Below are positions 55,421 to 64,000 of a stretch of DNA of 64,000 nucleotides, piece after piece (the first letter of the stretch is position 1; every line of letters begins with the position of its first letter). The stretch lies in contig JAANDG010000156.1 in assembly GCA_036852015.1 (NCBI GenBank), positions 124,001-188,000 of the forward strand. Direction: 5' to 3'. A program made the position numbers and the translations under genes. The notes below the pieces were generated by a model. That model saw nothing but the letters and a program-made list of their open reading frames with translations. It did no database searches and was not told the DNA's origin. The DNA is from Pelodera strongyloides. Lineage: Eukaryota > Nematoda > Chromadorea > Rhabditida > Rhabditidae.

Positions 55421-55934
55421 GGTCCGCCGAAGACGAAGTGACCGATGATCTGGTTGCCCACGCATTCAATCCAACTCGTTTGGATAAGGTGACTTGTCTG
55501 TTTACCAATATGTCTAGGAATTTTGGTCACATCGTCATATATAAGCCTGTGTTTGATTGCATACTGTACCTTTATTTCTAGTTATAATCGATTTAGTAAT
55601 GATGCATTCGCTCTTTAGATGTACATGAATGGTCACGGATTAGCTGAGACGGGTTACGAATACTGGGAACAAATAATGTCGCAGTGTCAGGTCAGTTCAT
55701 TCATGATTCATTTTTATTCGTGCCCTTGCCTGAAGTTTGTCAGTTTGTCACAGATTTTTTATGGGTCAAATTGCCCGTATTTTACGTATACTATGCTATA
55801 CTTTTCAGATGGGTGGCATCGGTTCTATGCCCATGAGAGCGGGTTACCTCCCAGTCAAGCCCCACAACCAATGCAATGGGTCACACTTCAGTGTCGGGTC
55901 CCATGCCTCCTGCTATGAATATGGTCTCGTCTAA
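55421..55934 (+). CDS. Three exons of an unrecognised gene (3' part)
   Basis: Exons 55421-55488 (TTCTTTTCAG| ... AAG|GTGACT), 55619-55690 (TCTTTAG| ... CAG|GTCAGT) and 55809-55934 (CTTTTCAG| ... TAA) join in matching phases to at least 88 residues. Pieces: EDEVTDDLVAHAFNPTRLDK, MYMNGHGLAETGYEYWEQIM, GGIGSMPMRAGYLPVKPHNQ and a Cys/Gly-rich end (CNGSHFSVGSHASCYEYGLV). No membrane segment. The first exon, entering in phase 1, is missing. The exon sequence continues past the stop to a strong donor (ACACGG|GTAAGT, 55965), and a further exon-like stretch (TTTTTCAG|GTTGCT ... CCCTG|GTGAGC) lies at 56110-56150. Confidence 0.5.
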
Positions 55935-56150
55935 TTTGTAGCAGCTAACGAAGACCATACACGGGTAAGTGATGATATATTCATATTTTTATTATTATCA
56001 TGTTCATATTATTATTGTGGAATATTTTGTCTTGTTGTCTGTATATTTCTTATTATTGTCTTACATGGAAAATTTGTATGTGGGTGGACCGACTTCTACT
56101 ATTTTTCAGGTTGCTGTTGTTTCGATTTCGACACGTTATGTACCCTGGTG

Positions 56151-57079
56151 AGCTTGTACATACAAGGTGCGACCTCAAACTACAGTACATTACCAGTTGT
56201 TTCTATAATATAGGAATTCCAGCGTTCCGGAAATTTATTATATTGTTGAAATTGTGTGTTCTTTGCTGTGAGTTATGTTTATTCATTGTCCCTTATTAAG
56301 AGAGAAACGAATTAAGTCAAATTTTAGCCCTTCTTTTGCCTATGGGATATCGATTTTTTTGTGTACCGTGTTATGCATAATTTAATTCACATGACCATTG
56401 AACTGTAGTGTGCGATCGTGCGATGTGTTATGATTTGAAGCGAAGGTTAAGGCTGTTAAGTTTCTTGTTTAAGCTACACTGATAGTCCCCTTCCTCTCCC
56501 GATTTACAGATAGAAAAGAAATTAGGATTGAAGATTCCTTTTATTGCAACGTTTACGAGAAAATATCAGCCGAATTAATTTGCATAAGATCACAGTAGCG
56601 AAAATTTATGTGACAAGTAAAAACCGAATTTTCCCCGAGACCATTTCTCCGGTATACATATTCACACTTTGTTAGCAGGGTCATAAGCGTGGGGGTCATA
56701 TTTCACCGCTGTCTTACATAGGTATTGCACTTTAACCCTCAAGCTTCCCCATGATTCTTTCCTTTTTTACGTTACATTTGATGTTTTTGATTATCTAATA
56801 TTAATAAACCTTTGTTTGGTGTTTTATTTACATTCTACCATCGGTTTTAGTATGTTTTTTTTTACTTACGCCGAGTATTAAACCCACTGAATACGATACG
56901 GCATGGGTCATTTTCTTCACCAGCACCATCTCGGTTCATCAAAGCGTAAGAAGGACGATACGTATTTAACGTTTTTAAGTTACTGAATTTATTGAAAGCG
57001 TCACTTTTTTATGTGAAGCGAAAAAAAGGAAACTCTCAAATTTACTTGCATTTTTACTTCCATTTTTATTGATCAATCA
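56151..57079. other. No recognisable feature
   Basis: Probably the 3' flank of the preceding gene; no further supported exon. Confidence 0.35.
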
Positions 57080-57489
57080 TCTTATTATATAAAGGAGAAG
57101 AGTTTGTCACGGGTTTGTTTTTATGTGCACAACGAAATCCTTTCATAAAGAAAATTTTCTATTCACAATCGAAAGAGAACGTACAAAATCTTTGCCGCTG
57201 GCGGGATTCGAACCCTCAGTGCACACAATCTCTCGATTCACAGTCCAACGCTCTACCTGTTGAGCTATGCTAGCTTATATGTCGAGGATATTATCGGGGA
57301 TATTATAGGAGAAGAGAAGTGCGATAGCAAATTTGCATGATTTGCAAAAGCGCTGAAGTCCAGAACCAAATTATACGTTTCCACATAAACGTAAGTAAAT
57401 GAAAGTTTTTTTTGAACAGTGTGTAACAAACGGCCGAAGGCCGATTCCTCCAGTCGGAGAAGAGCCCGTAGGGCTCTTCGAACGGCTGG
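57080..57489 (+). mobile_element. Non-autonomous Helitron (family H1) with tRNA-like segment
   Basis: TCTTATTATATAAAGGAG after host A; the 3' hairpin GAAGAGCCC-GTA-GGGCTCTTC is intact and CTGG precedes host T. The inverted tRNA-like part (57193-57277) has GGTAGAGCGTTGGACTGTG, so the anticodon reads GTG (His-like), against GTT in the 9.5-kb copy. Confidence 0.75.
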
Positions 57490-57599
57490 TAATTCATAAT
57501 CAGATATTGAATATATTTCGTATACCCTCATTGTATACTAAGACTAAGAATAAGCTACTGACAAAAATTACTACAAATTGTGGCCTCTGAGGAGAAACT

Positions 57600-58190
57600 T
57601 CGACTCTAGAGTGCAAGTTTCTCTTCCCATACATACGCCTTACTTGCAGGGGAACTTTCCGTGCGCACGTAACTTCCGTGCGCTCTGAAATTCTGGTGAA
57701 AACGCAAGCAGAGTGGACTTACTTGCGTACGGAAGTTCCGTGCGCTCTGAAATGTTGGTGGAACCGGCCTCTGATCGGTCTTCACCTCTGGTCACCAACC
57801 GCGCAGCGCATCCCCCAGCCAGAGGCGCTCGCCCCTTTTTTTGCCCCCTACGCAGCTGGCCGGGGACACCCTGCGCGGTTAGCTCTCCCATACAAAAATA
57901 AAAAGGAGAGCAGAGACAGATATATAGACACACAGACTTTACCACAACTTCCGCACGACAAATGCACTGAACAGGAATCGAGCCTACGACTTTCAATATA
58001 GTCGAAATTGCGCGGCTGGGTGCGCGGTTGGATGGGGGCCCCCTGAGCGGTTGAGGACCAGAGACCCCACCGCGCACCCAGCCCCCTCTGCGCGGTTGCG
58101 CCCGCTCTGCGCGGTACGCGGCTGGCTACGCGTGCGCTCCAATTTGCGCGGCTGGATACGCGTTCACTCCAAGCTGCGGCGAAAGTACGG
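57600..58190. repeat. GC-rich region with short irregular repeats
   Basis: TTCCGTGCGC(T/A)CTGAAAT occurs twice (about 57674 and 57735). CTGCGCGGTT and GCGCGGCTGG recur many times from 57790 to 58170. Long overlapping frames in several phases result from the high GC content. A CpG-rich promoter region is possible but no gene start follows. Confidence 0.55.
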
Positions 58191-58386
58191 TCGCCTTTGG
58201 TAATGAAAAAGTATTTCGACGGCGATGAGGCGCACATAAACAGAGACAAGGAAACAAACCGTAAACATTTAGCGGGACGGCTGGTAGAGTATTGCAAAAT
58301 CCTACTTCTTCAGCATTAAAATGCAGTAGAACTAGTTGAAGCACTGCAACTTGAAGTATGCTCGACATCTGTAACAAGTAATTTAA

Positions 58387-58720
58387 AGGGCAGGTTCCAT
58401 GAAAGTGGCCCTGTGATTATAGTTATACTTATATTACATTCAATAAGAAAGTCCACTAGCGTTTTGGATTGTTTTTAAAGTTTCTGAACAAAATTTACTA
58501 TACTTTTGGTTGCTTGGACACTGGGGATAATGCGGCGCGCGCTACACTGTAGAGAAAAAGAAGAGCCAATGGGTATGTGCCTAAACATAATTCCCAATTT
58601 GCATATAGGCTCATTGGAAATGTGAGAATACGAAATTCCAGAGTGATATTATAATTTACGGCCCTAATAGCTATAATTGCGCTCGAATACGTTCTCGTTC
58701 CTAACCTCGCATGCAGAAGA
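58387..58720. mobile_element. Possible TTAA element, left end only
   Basis: TTAA 58383-58386 is followed by AGGGCAGGTTCCATG, similar to the family 8 type of end. No matching right end is found nearby. Confidence 0.35.
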
Positions 58721-58814
58721 AAAGTAAGTCGGGTAGATGCGCCGCATGAGGCAACCCGCCCCTCTGTGTGTAACCCGGAGCTAGGGACAATCAGTATTGG
58801 TTGCGTGAAAAAGA

Positions 58815-58885
58815 GTGCGTGTAGCTCAACCGGTGAGTGCTTGCTAGCCATGCAAGTGACGCGGGTTCGAATCTGCTCCACGCCA
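58815..58885 (+). tRNA. tRNA-like sequence, GCC in anticodon position, copy 1
   Basis: D-arm TAGCTCAACCGGTGAGTGC, anticodon arm CTTGC-TAGCCAT-GCAAG, T-loop GGTTCGAATC, and an acceptor with five of seven pairs (GCGTG/CACGC). Position 33 is A instead of T and the T-stem is weak. Pseudogene or retroposon head likely. Confidence 0.45.
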
Positions 58886-59113
58886 AGTTTTTTCACAATA
58901 GACCAGATTGTTGCCTAGGAGCCATGAGTGCTAAGTGGAGGCCGAACCGGGTCCCAAGAGTTGTTGGGAATGGTACACAGTGGATTATGCCTGTGGGACC
59001 AGGTACTCTTGGGGAGAGGGTAGTAAGTCGGGTAGATGCGCCGCATGAGGCAACCCGCCCCTCTGTGTGTAACCCGGTGCTAGGGACAATCAGTATTGGT
59101 TGCGTGAAAAAGT

Positions 59114-59184
59114 GTGCGTGTAGCTCAACCGGTGAGTGCTTGCTAGCCATGCAAGTGACGCGGGTTCGAATCTGCTTCACGCCA
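59114..59184 (+). tRNA. tRNA-like sequence, GCC in anticodon position, copy 2
   Basis: As copy 1, with one changed base before the acceptor strand (TTCACGCC against TCCACGCC). Same oddities at position 33 and in the T-stem. Confidence 0.45.
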
Positions 59185-59351
59185 AGTTTTTTCACAATAG
59201 ACCAAATTGTTGCCTAGGAGCCATGAGGGCTAAGTAATCCAATCACAATTGTCCCATATAGTGGGCAGACTAATTTTTTTAACAAACGGAGGAAAAGGTG
59301 ATCGCGTCCCGTTAGATGACCACAAAAATGCCCCCGGAAAATCCATGTTAA

Positions 59352-59970
59352 AGAGGCACATGCCCACGTATAAAGAGTTTTCCCTAATTTTCCTGAGATA
59401 TATCTCCCAGATTCCTCAAACGCGGCTGTGAGAACCGTTTTGCATATTAAAGGAATCGGTTCGCCTTCTTTGTATAGAGACAATTACCCTTTGCCATTTT
59501 GGACCGATCAATCCACCACTTTATCATCTAATATAGCCGTGAATATTGAAATAGAACACTACTTTTTGTATTCCACATTTTTATTATCCCTTATAGAGAA
59601 TAAAGAAACAAAAAAAACAGACACAATTTAAGGTGAACCGATCCCTTTAAGCAAAATTGGGGAAGATATTCGCAAAAGAAGATCCACAGCTAGTTACCGT
59701 TTCACCCAAAAATAGCCAAAAACGGGTTCCTGGACGTGCACCGGGTTGAAAACCAAAACAAATATGTCAACATTGATTAAATAAGTATCAAAAATATTTT
59801 TACTATGCAACGCACAGTATTGCTCGACACCGGTAAATTTCTGAGGATCTTCTTTCGCAAACGTCTTCCCCAATTTTGCAAACGCAAAACGGTTTTCACA
59901 GCCACATTGAGTAGTCTGGGAGATTTATCACAGAAAAGTGTGGAAAATATTTTCACATGCGCCTGTGCCT
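59352..59970. mobile_element. TTAA MITE family 9, full length, interrupted
   Basis: Left end AGAGGCACATGCCCACG, right end GCGCCTGTGCCT, with TTAA 59348-59351 and 59971-59974. The element contains TGGGGAAGAT / ATCTTCTTTCGC arms and is split by a family 3 insertion at 59451-59646. Confidence 0.8.
59451..59646. mobile_element. TTAA MITE family 3, internally deleted, nested
   Basis: Left end AGGAATCGGTTCGCC, right end GGTGAACCGATCCCT, with TTAA 59447-59450 and 59647-59650. Most of the left arm is gone. Confidence 0.85.
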
Positions 59971-59974
59971 TTAA

Positions 59975-60386
59975 AGGAGGAGGCTCACGAGAATGAAGTG
60001 CCCAAATAGTTTCCTTTTATCGAAAGATAATGGTTTGATCTTCCAAAAAACAAGCATTATAGAGGTTCAGCGCTTTAGTTGGAGGAATTAATTAATCTAA
60101 AGAACTCGAAGCCAAATAAAATAACCTATCGTATGCAAGGTAGATTTCAAAGCTAAAATGCAAATTTACAAGTCATTTTACAAGCCAGCACAAAATTTGC
60201 ATGCCCACTATGGAAAACAAGTATTTACTACGATCCAAAATTTTAATAGAATTCATAGTTTTATATTGATTTACTCTTTCCAATTAAAAGCTTTTGCTTT
60301 GTAAAGGATGTCTTTCGGAATTTAATACCATCATCTTTAGATAAAAGGAAACCATTTGAGCACTTCATTCTTGTGAGCCTCCTCCT
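59975..60386. mobile_element. TTAA MITE family 4
   Basis: Ends AGGAGGAGGCTCACGAG and the complement of AGGAGGAGGCTCACAAG, sharing TTAA 59971-59974 with the left neighbour and 60387-60390 with the right one. Confidence 0.9.
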
Positions 60387-60390
60387 TTAA

Positions 60391-60907
60391 AGGAAGAGGC
60401 TCACGAGAAATAAGTGTTCAATTCCTTTCGTTTTATCTGAAAAAGATGGTAACTGATCATAATAAACATACATGGCAATGCAGATAAGTACCTTTGAAAT
60501 AAAAGCACAATCGTGGCATCAAAAAAAAAACTACCGTAGTTCAGGACAACTTCTGCGATACTAAAACACAGCCGACAACAGCTTACATGGAGGCAGAGGC
60601 ATCCGGGGCTAAAAGGTAAGGGAGAATAATGCGCTTGGACCGCCTGTGTACATTATAGTGCAAAAGAAAGGTACGCGTCTTTACTGGTATATGCACTATG
60701 GCACGTTGCCGGCAAGTTTACTTTTTAGGGTTGGTGTTCATAAGTTCATATCATACAGTAGTTTATTTTATTTAACATCCGCACTTTAGATTAAATATTT
60801 TCTTCAAAATGTAATTCTCTGCATTGCTATGTATGTTTATTGTGATGATTTACCGTGTTCTTTCGATAAAAGGAATTGAGCAAATTACTTCTCGTGAGCC
60901 TCCTCCT
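60391..60907. mobile_element. TTAA MITE family 4, diverged second copy
   Basis: Ends AGGAAGAGGCTCACGAG and GAGCCTCCTCCT. The centre is different from the first copy. Shares TTAA at both ends with neighbours. Confidence 0.9.
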
Positions 60908-60911
60908 TTAA

Positions 60912-61294
60912 AGGGATAGGTTAAATTGCACCTTTTTTATAATTTCTATTGATAGTATGACCTATGACGGTCAAAATGCGAAAATTGCAGTAAATTTCCT
61001 TTGCTCCTAGAGCCAGGAGGAAGCTCAAAAGCTAAGCGACCTCGCTTTATAAAACAACTGGCGTACCGTAGCCCTATATCTGCACCTCTGCACCTCTAGC
61101 CATATCACGCCCTTTCGCACTTGTAACACAGTTTGGCGTACCGTTTGACTGCGGCTAGGGTATACCGGTTGTTTTATAAAGCGAGGTCGCGTAGCTTTTG
61201 AGCTTGCTCCTGGCTCGAGGAGCAAAGGAAATTTACTGCAATTTTCGCATTTTGACCGTCATAGGTCATACTATCAATAGGTGAACCTATCCCT
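60912..61294. mobile_element. TTAA MITE family 1
   Basis: Ends AGGGATAGGTTAAATTGC and GGTGAACCTATCCCT, with TTAA 60908-60911 and 61295-61298. Long arms, short centre. Confidence 0.9.
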
Positions 61295-61437
61295 TTAAGC
61301 AACACTACTAGCATACTTGCCACGTAAACTAGTGTACATTTTATGAAAAAAATAAAGAAAATTAATTTTTGTGCGCACGGCCGTTACGGTGTTTGGTGAA
61401 ACTGTTTGTGCACCGAAGCAGTTTAAAGAAAACTCAC

Positions 61438-61745
61438 AAATAGCTCATCCGAAATGCGCAGCGTGTAGATTGTAGGGAGCTTGAAAGAGGCCGTCGCTTC
61501 GGTGGGCAAATATATCCATGGTATCATTGGATAATTTATGTTCTTCTTGCTAACGGTGAAATTTCGTACACATTCGGCAAGGCATTCACGTGTCATATTT
61601 GTGTCACAGATTCTTTTCATACATTTATGTGGACGGTTGCATTCTATTAAATGACAAGTATGCACATCATTAAAATCCTGGCCATAAACATCAAGACGAT
61701 GAGTATCACGAAAATCCGTGTAATTGTGACGACTGCAGCGAACGT
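61438..61745 (-). CDS. Cys-rich secreted-type exon, paralogue B
   Basis: An internal exon from CGCCTTTCAG| to CTATTT|GTGAGT, phase 1 in and phase 0 out, open for 102 codons. It matches 52180-51879 in splice positions and in RCSRHNYTDFRDTH, TRECL and LRISDELF, with the same Cys spacing (C-x4-C-x5-C-x4-C-x7-C-x3-C). The region between the last Cys and the end is freer in sequence and length. The chain of MITEs begins 140 bp downstream. Flanking exons were not found. Either a live paralogue or a duplicated exon; the lack of stops and kept splice sites favour selection. Confidence 0.6.
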
Positions 61746-61782
61746 CTGAAAGGCGGATAAGTGATACTTTACCTTTACCCAA

Positions 61783-62095
61783 AAATATAGGGTGTCGTTG
61801 CTTTTAAATTAGCTGTTTTCAACTTGTGTTGAATGCCTAGATTCAAGTACAGTACATTTAGTGAAAATCCTATTAAATACGGGAGCCAAGCTTGTATATT
61901 AGTAGGCCAACTTTTCGAACTCTCTAATATAAGCGCAATTGAATCTCAAAAACTTTGGAATGTATGCTTCAGACTTTTATAAGTATTCCCATTTTTTTTT
62001 ATAATTATAATTATAATTTATTGACACATTATATAAAGTATATAAGTGTGCATCATATAAATGATGAAGAGAAGGTTGGCAAATTAAGCCACATG
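61783..62095. other. No recognisable feature
   Basis: Upstream side of the Cys-rich exon; no signal-peptide exon found on the minus strand. Confidence 0.35.
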
Positions 62096-62099
62096 TAAC

Positions 62100-62547
62100 G
62101 ATTCGCTTGAGGTTTTTTTTTGCGAATAGCTGGTTAACTCCGACGTACTATTGAAAAGTCGCAAAGTGACCGAGGCTTCTGAAGTACAAGGTCTCATTGT
62201 GCACAGAATGTCCGGAATTGCAGAAGTATTCCTGCGAAAACCGGATTTCTTTACACATAGAACTCGCAGAGTTATTCTCCGGTTCGGATGGAGGCCATTC
62301 CTACGATTATGACAAAAACTGTTCGGATGGAGGTCATTCCTACGATTATGACAAGGTGTTTCCGTATTGTAATGCCCTAAAAGCACAAAACTGATTCTGA
62401 CTACGGTACATGACCTAACACTTTGCCGGGGAATTACTCTGCGAGTTCTAGTAGTAAAGAAATGAAGTTTTCATTGTAATATTTCTGCAATTCCGGACAT
62501 TCGGTAAAGGTAACGTGAGGAATTTTTTTTTTCATGGGCCTGTCCCT
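62100..62547. mobile_element. Inverted-repeat element with TTAA at the right end
   Basis: GAATGTCCGGAATTGCAGAA and AACTCGCAGAGTTATTCTCC on the left face their complements at 62430-62510. The right end GGGCCTGTCCCT is followed by TTAA 62548-62551; the left terminus is worn. A 37-bp unit (TTCGGATGGAGG...ATGACAA) is tandemly doubled at 62283-62356. Confidence 0.6.
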
Positions 62548-62551
62548 TTAA

Positions 62552-63225
62552 TTGCACTGTTTGTTTTTATACATATATAACCAAAACCTTATAAATTAAT
62601 AACTTTGTTTTAGAGGAAACTGTGGGTTTTGTGTTCTGTGGCAACATTATTCAGCTCGAAATTCGGCAGAAAGTGGGTATAAGGGGTCGTTTTCGCCGCG
62701 CGCGGCGGCGCGGCGGGATTTCGCCGCGGGCGCCTTTATCAAAATTTCACAAATTTTTTCAAACAGCATGGCTCGAGGGTGACAAATTGACATTCTTTTC
62801 ACGCTCTCCGTCTACAATAGAGCCATAATCTCATCACGTGCTCCGTCTCTATGGGTGGCTGTGGATTTGTCTAAATATGTAAAAAAGTAGAGTTCATGTT
62901 CATATCATGTTGGCTGAAATGCGAATGCTGTGGAAGAATCACGGCTGCCCTTCAAGGTGGGAAAACCAAAAAGATTCAGTACCCGTCCTATTGAGTTTCC
63001 CATATTTGTTTGCGAGAGAGTGACTCTACACTCTCTACAAAGTGCGCTTTTACGTCTTCAAACGACCATTAGCCCCTTGTGAGACGGCTACTTGACAGCC
63101 GTCTGGTTTGGAATATAATCGACAAGTCGACCCAAAGAAGTCGATATTTATAATGAAAAATTTGAAAATGGACTACGACAGAGAAATGAACAGAAAGGTC
63201 CATGCAGGAAGCTCGATTTGGTAAA
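62552..63225. other. No gene recognised
   Basis: Includes a short CG-rich patch (GCGCGCGGCGGCGCGGCGGG, 62698-62717). No exon supported. Confidence 0.35.
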
Positions 63226-63229
63226 ATTG

Positions 63230-63985
63230 AAGAATACTACCCCACTTAGTACCCCACGTGGAAAAATACTACCCCATAACAAAGGGGTAATATTTTCCCA
63301 ACAGCATAATACTACCCTATCTTGTAAAAGTAGTACCCCATAGGGAAAATACTACCACAAAGATTGGGGTAGTATAATTACTGATTGGGGTATTACGGAT
63401 AAAAATTACTACCCCACGTTCATAAAATAGATAGTACCCATTTGCGAAAAATAGCATCTAAACCTACCAGAGGAAAATAACTACCCCATCTCGGTTAATC
63501 TCCGAGATCTTGAGCGAAATTTCTTATTGTAGATGACTACCCCACTGTTGTAGATTGCTACCCCACCGTTGTAGATGGCTACCCCACCGTTGTAGATGGC
63601 TACCCCACCGTTGTAGATGGCTACCCCACCGTTGTAGATGGCTACCCCGCCGTTGTAGATGGCTACCCCATTATTGAAGATGAGTACCCCATTTTACAAA
63701 GCTACCCCAGGATACTGGTGTTTATTTTACTTTACTACCCCACCGTTGTAGATAACTACCCCACCGTTGTATTTTACTTTACTACCCCACCGTTGTAGAT
63801 GACTACCCCACCGTTGTAGATGACTACCCCACCGTTGTAGATGACTACCCCACCGTTGTAAAATTTTTCTTGGGATACTATTTTTCTTACTTCGAAAAAA
63901 ATTGGGGTAGTATTTTACATGGGGTAGTATGTTTTTTCCTGGGGTAGTATTTATTTTTCTGGGGTAGTCATCTACAATTCTACCG
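63230..63985. repeat. ACTACCCC repeat block: 21-bp tandem array between inverted arms
   Basis: From 63236 ACTACCCC words occur at irregular spacing. At 63530-63865 they form a 21-bp array (GTTGTAGATGGCTACCCCAC) with two sub-blocks split at 63680-63770. On the right the inverse GGGGTAGTAT appears four times. The whole looks like an element with (T)ACTACCCCA inverted ends. Confidence 0.8.
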
Positions 63986-64000
63986 CACGATTTGAGCTTG

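Larger units (their letters stand above)
58724..59236. repeat. Tandem duplication (299-bp offset) of a tRNA-like region
   Basis: Two copies of about 213 bp (58724-58936 and 59022-59236) are nearly identical, beginning AGTAAGTCGGGTAGATGCGC and each containing a tRNA-like unit. Confidence 0.9.

Noticed and set aside
55932..55965. Reassigned stop codon (reading through TAA at 55932)
   Set aside because: Read-through would keep the frame open to the next donor, but the 621-codon gene needs the standard code, so one local coincidence is not enough.
57640..58297. Overlapping minus-strand frames of 145 and 149 codons
   Set aside because: They lie in the GC-rich, repeat-filled stretch where stop codons are rare in all frames, and two phases are open at once with no motif.

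Overview
This is a repeat-dominated piece of a eukaryotic nuclear genome, most likely from an invertebrate or early-branching animal. The evidence is short spliceosomal introns with pyrimidine-AG acceptors, tRNA-derived retroposons, a CR1/L2-like reverse transcriptase remnant, Helitron ends and many palindromic MITEs. It contains no bacterial operon, CRISPR array or rRNA. I cannot name the species.

Genes are few. The best is a minus-strand gene at 20770-12144 that assembles from 17 exons with matching phases into about 621 codons: signal peptide, Cys-containing lumenal region, one membrane helix and a long Lys-rich tail. I do not recognise its family. Two homologous Cys-rich secreted-type exons lie on the minus strand at 52180-51879 and 61745-61438. 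Smaller spliced genes or exon groups lie at 29253-29803 (+), 28672-27871 (-), 55421-55934 (+), 39303-39021 (-) and, less surely, 42935-42155 (-) and 27627-27190 (-). All are unrecognised.

Most of the rest is transposable elements. At least ten families of palindromic MITEs sit on TTAA targets, mostly with termini TTAA-AGGG, TTAA-AGGA or TTAA-AGCG, which recalls the T2/Kolobok group. They are often joined end to end by one shared TTAA (for example four in a row at 59352-61294) and are nested (48516-50568). Non-autonomous Helitrons (A|TC start, 3' hairpin, CTGG|T end) carry tRNA-like sequence or a tRNA-derived retroposon piece. There is an LTR fragment with a tRNA-Gly primer site (46.2-46.55 kb), satellites (36.8-38.96, 32.6-32.9, 63.2-64.0 kb) and minisatellites.

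The most intriguing signal is a pair of hammerhead-ribozyme-like cores at 36224-36284 and 52765-52828. Each holds a perfectly matching target (GUA triplet, 6-bp stem I, 5-bp stem III) inside the loop of its own stem II. The second copy ends in a tRNA-Gly sequence with an encoded CCA, as expected of a reverse-transcribed element.
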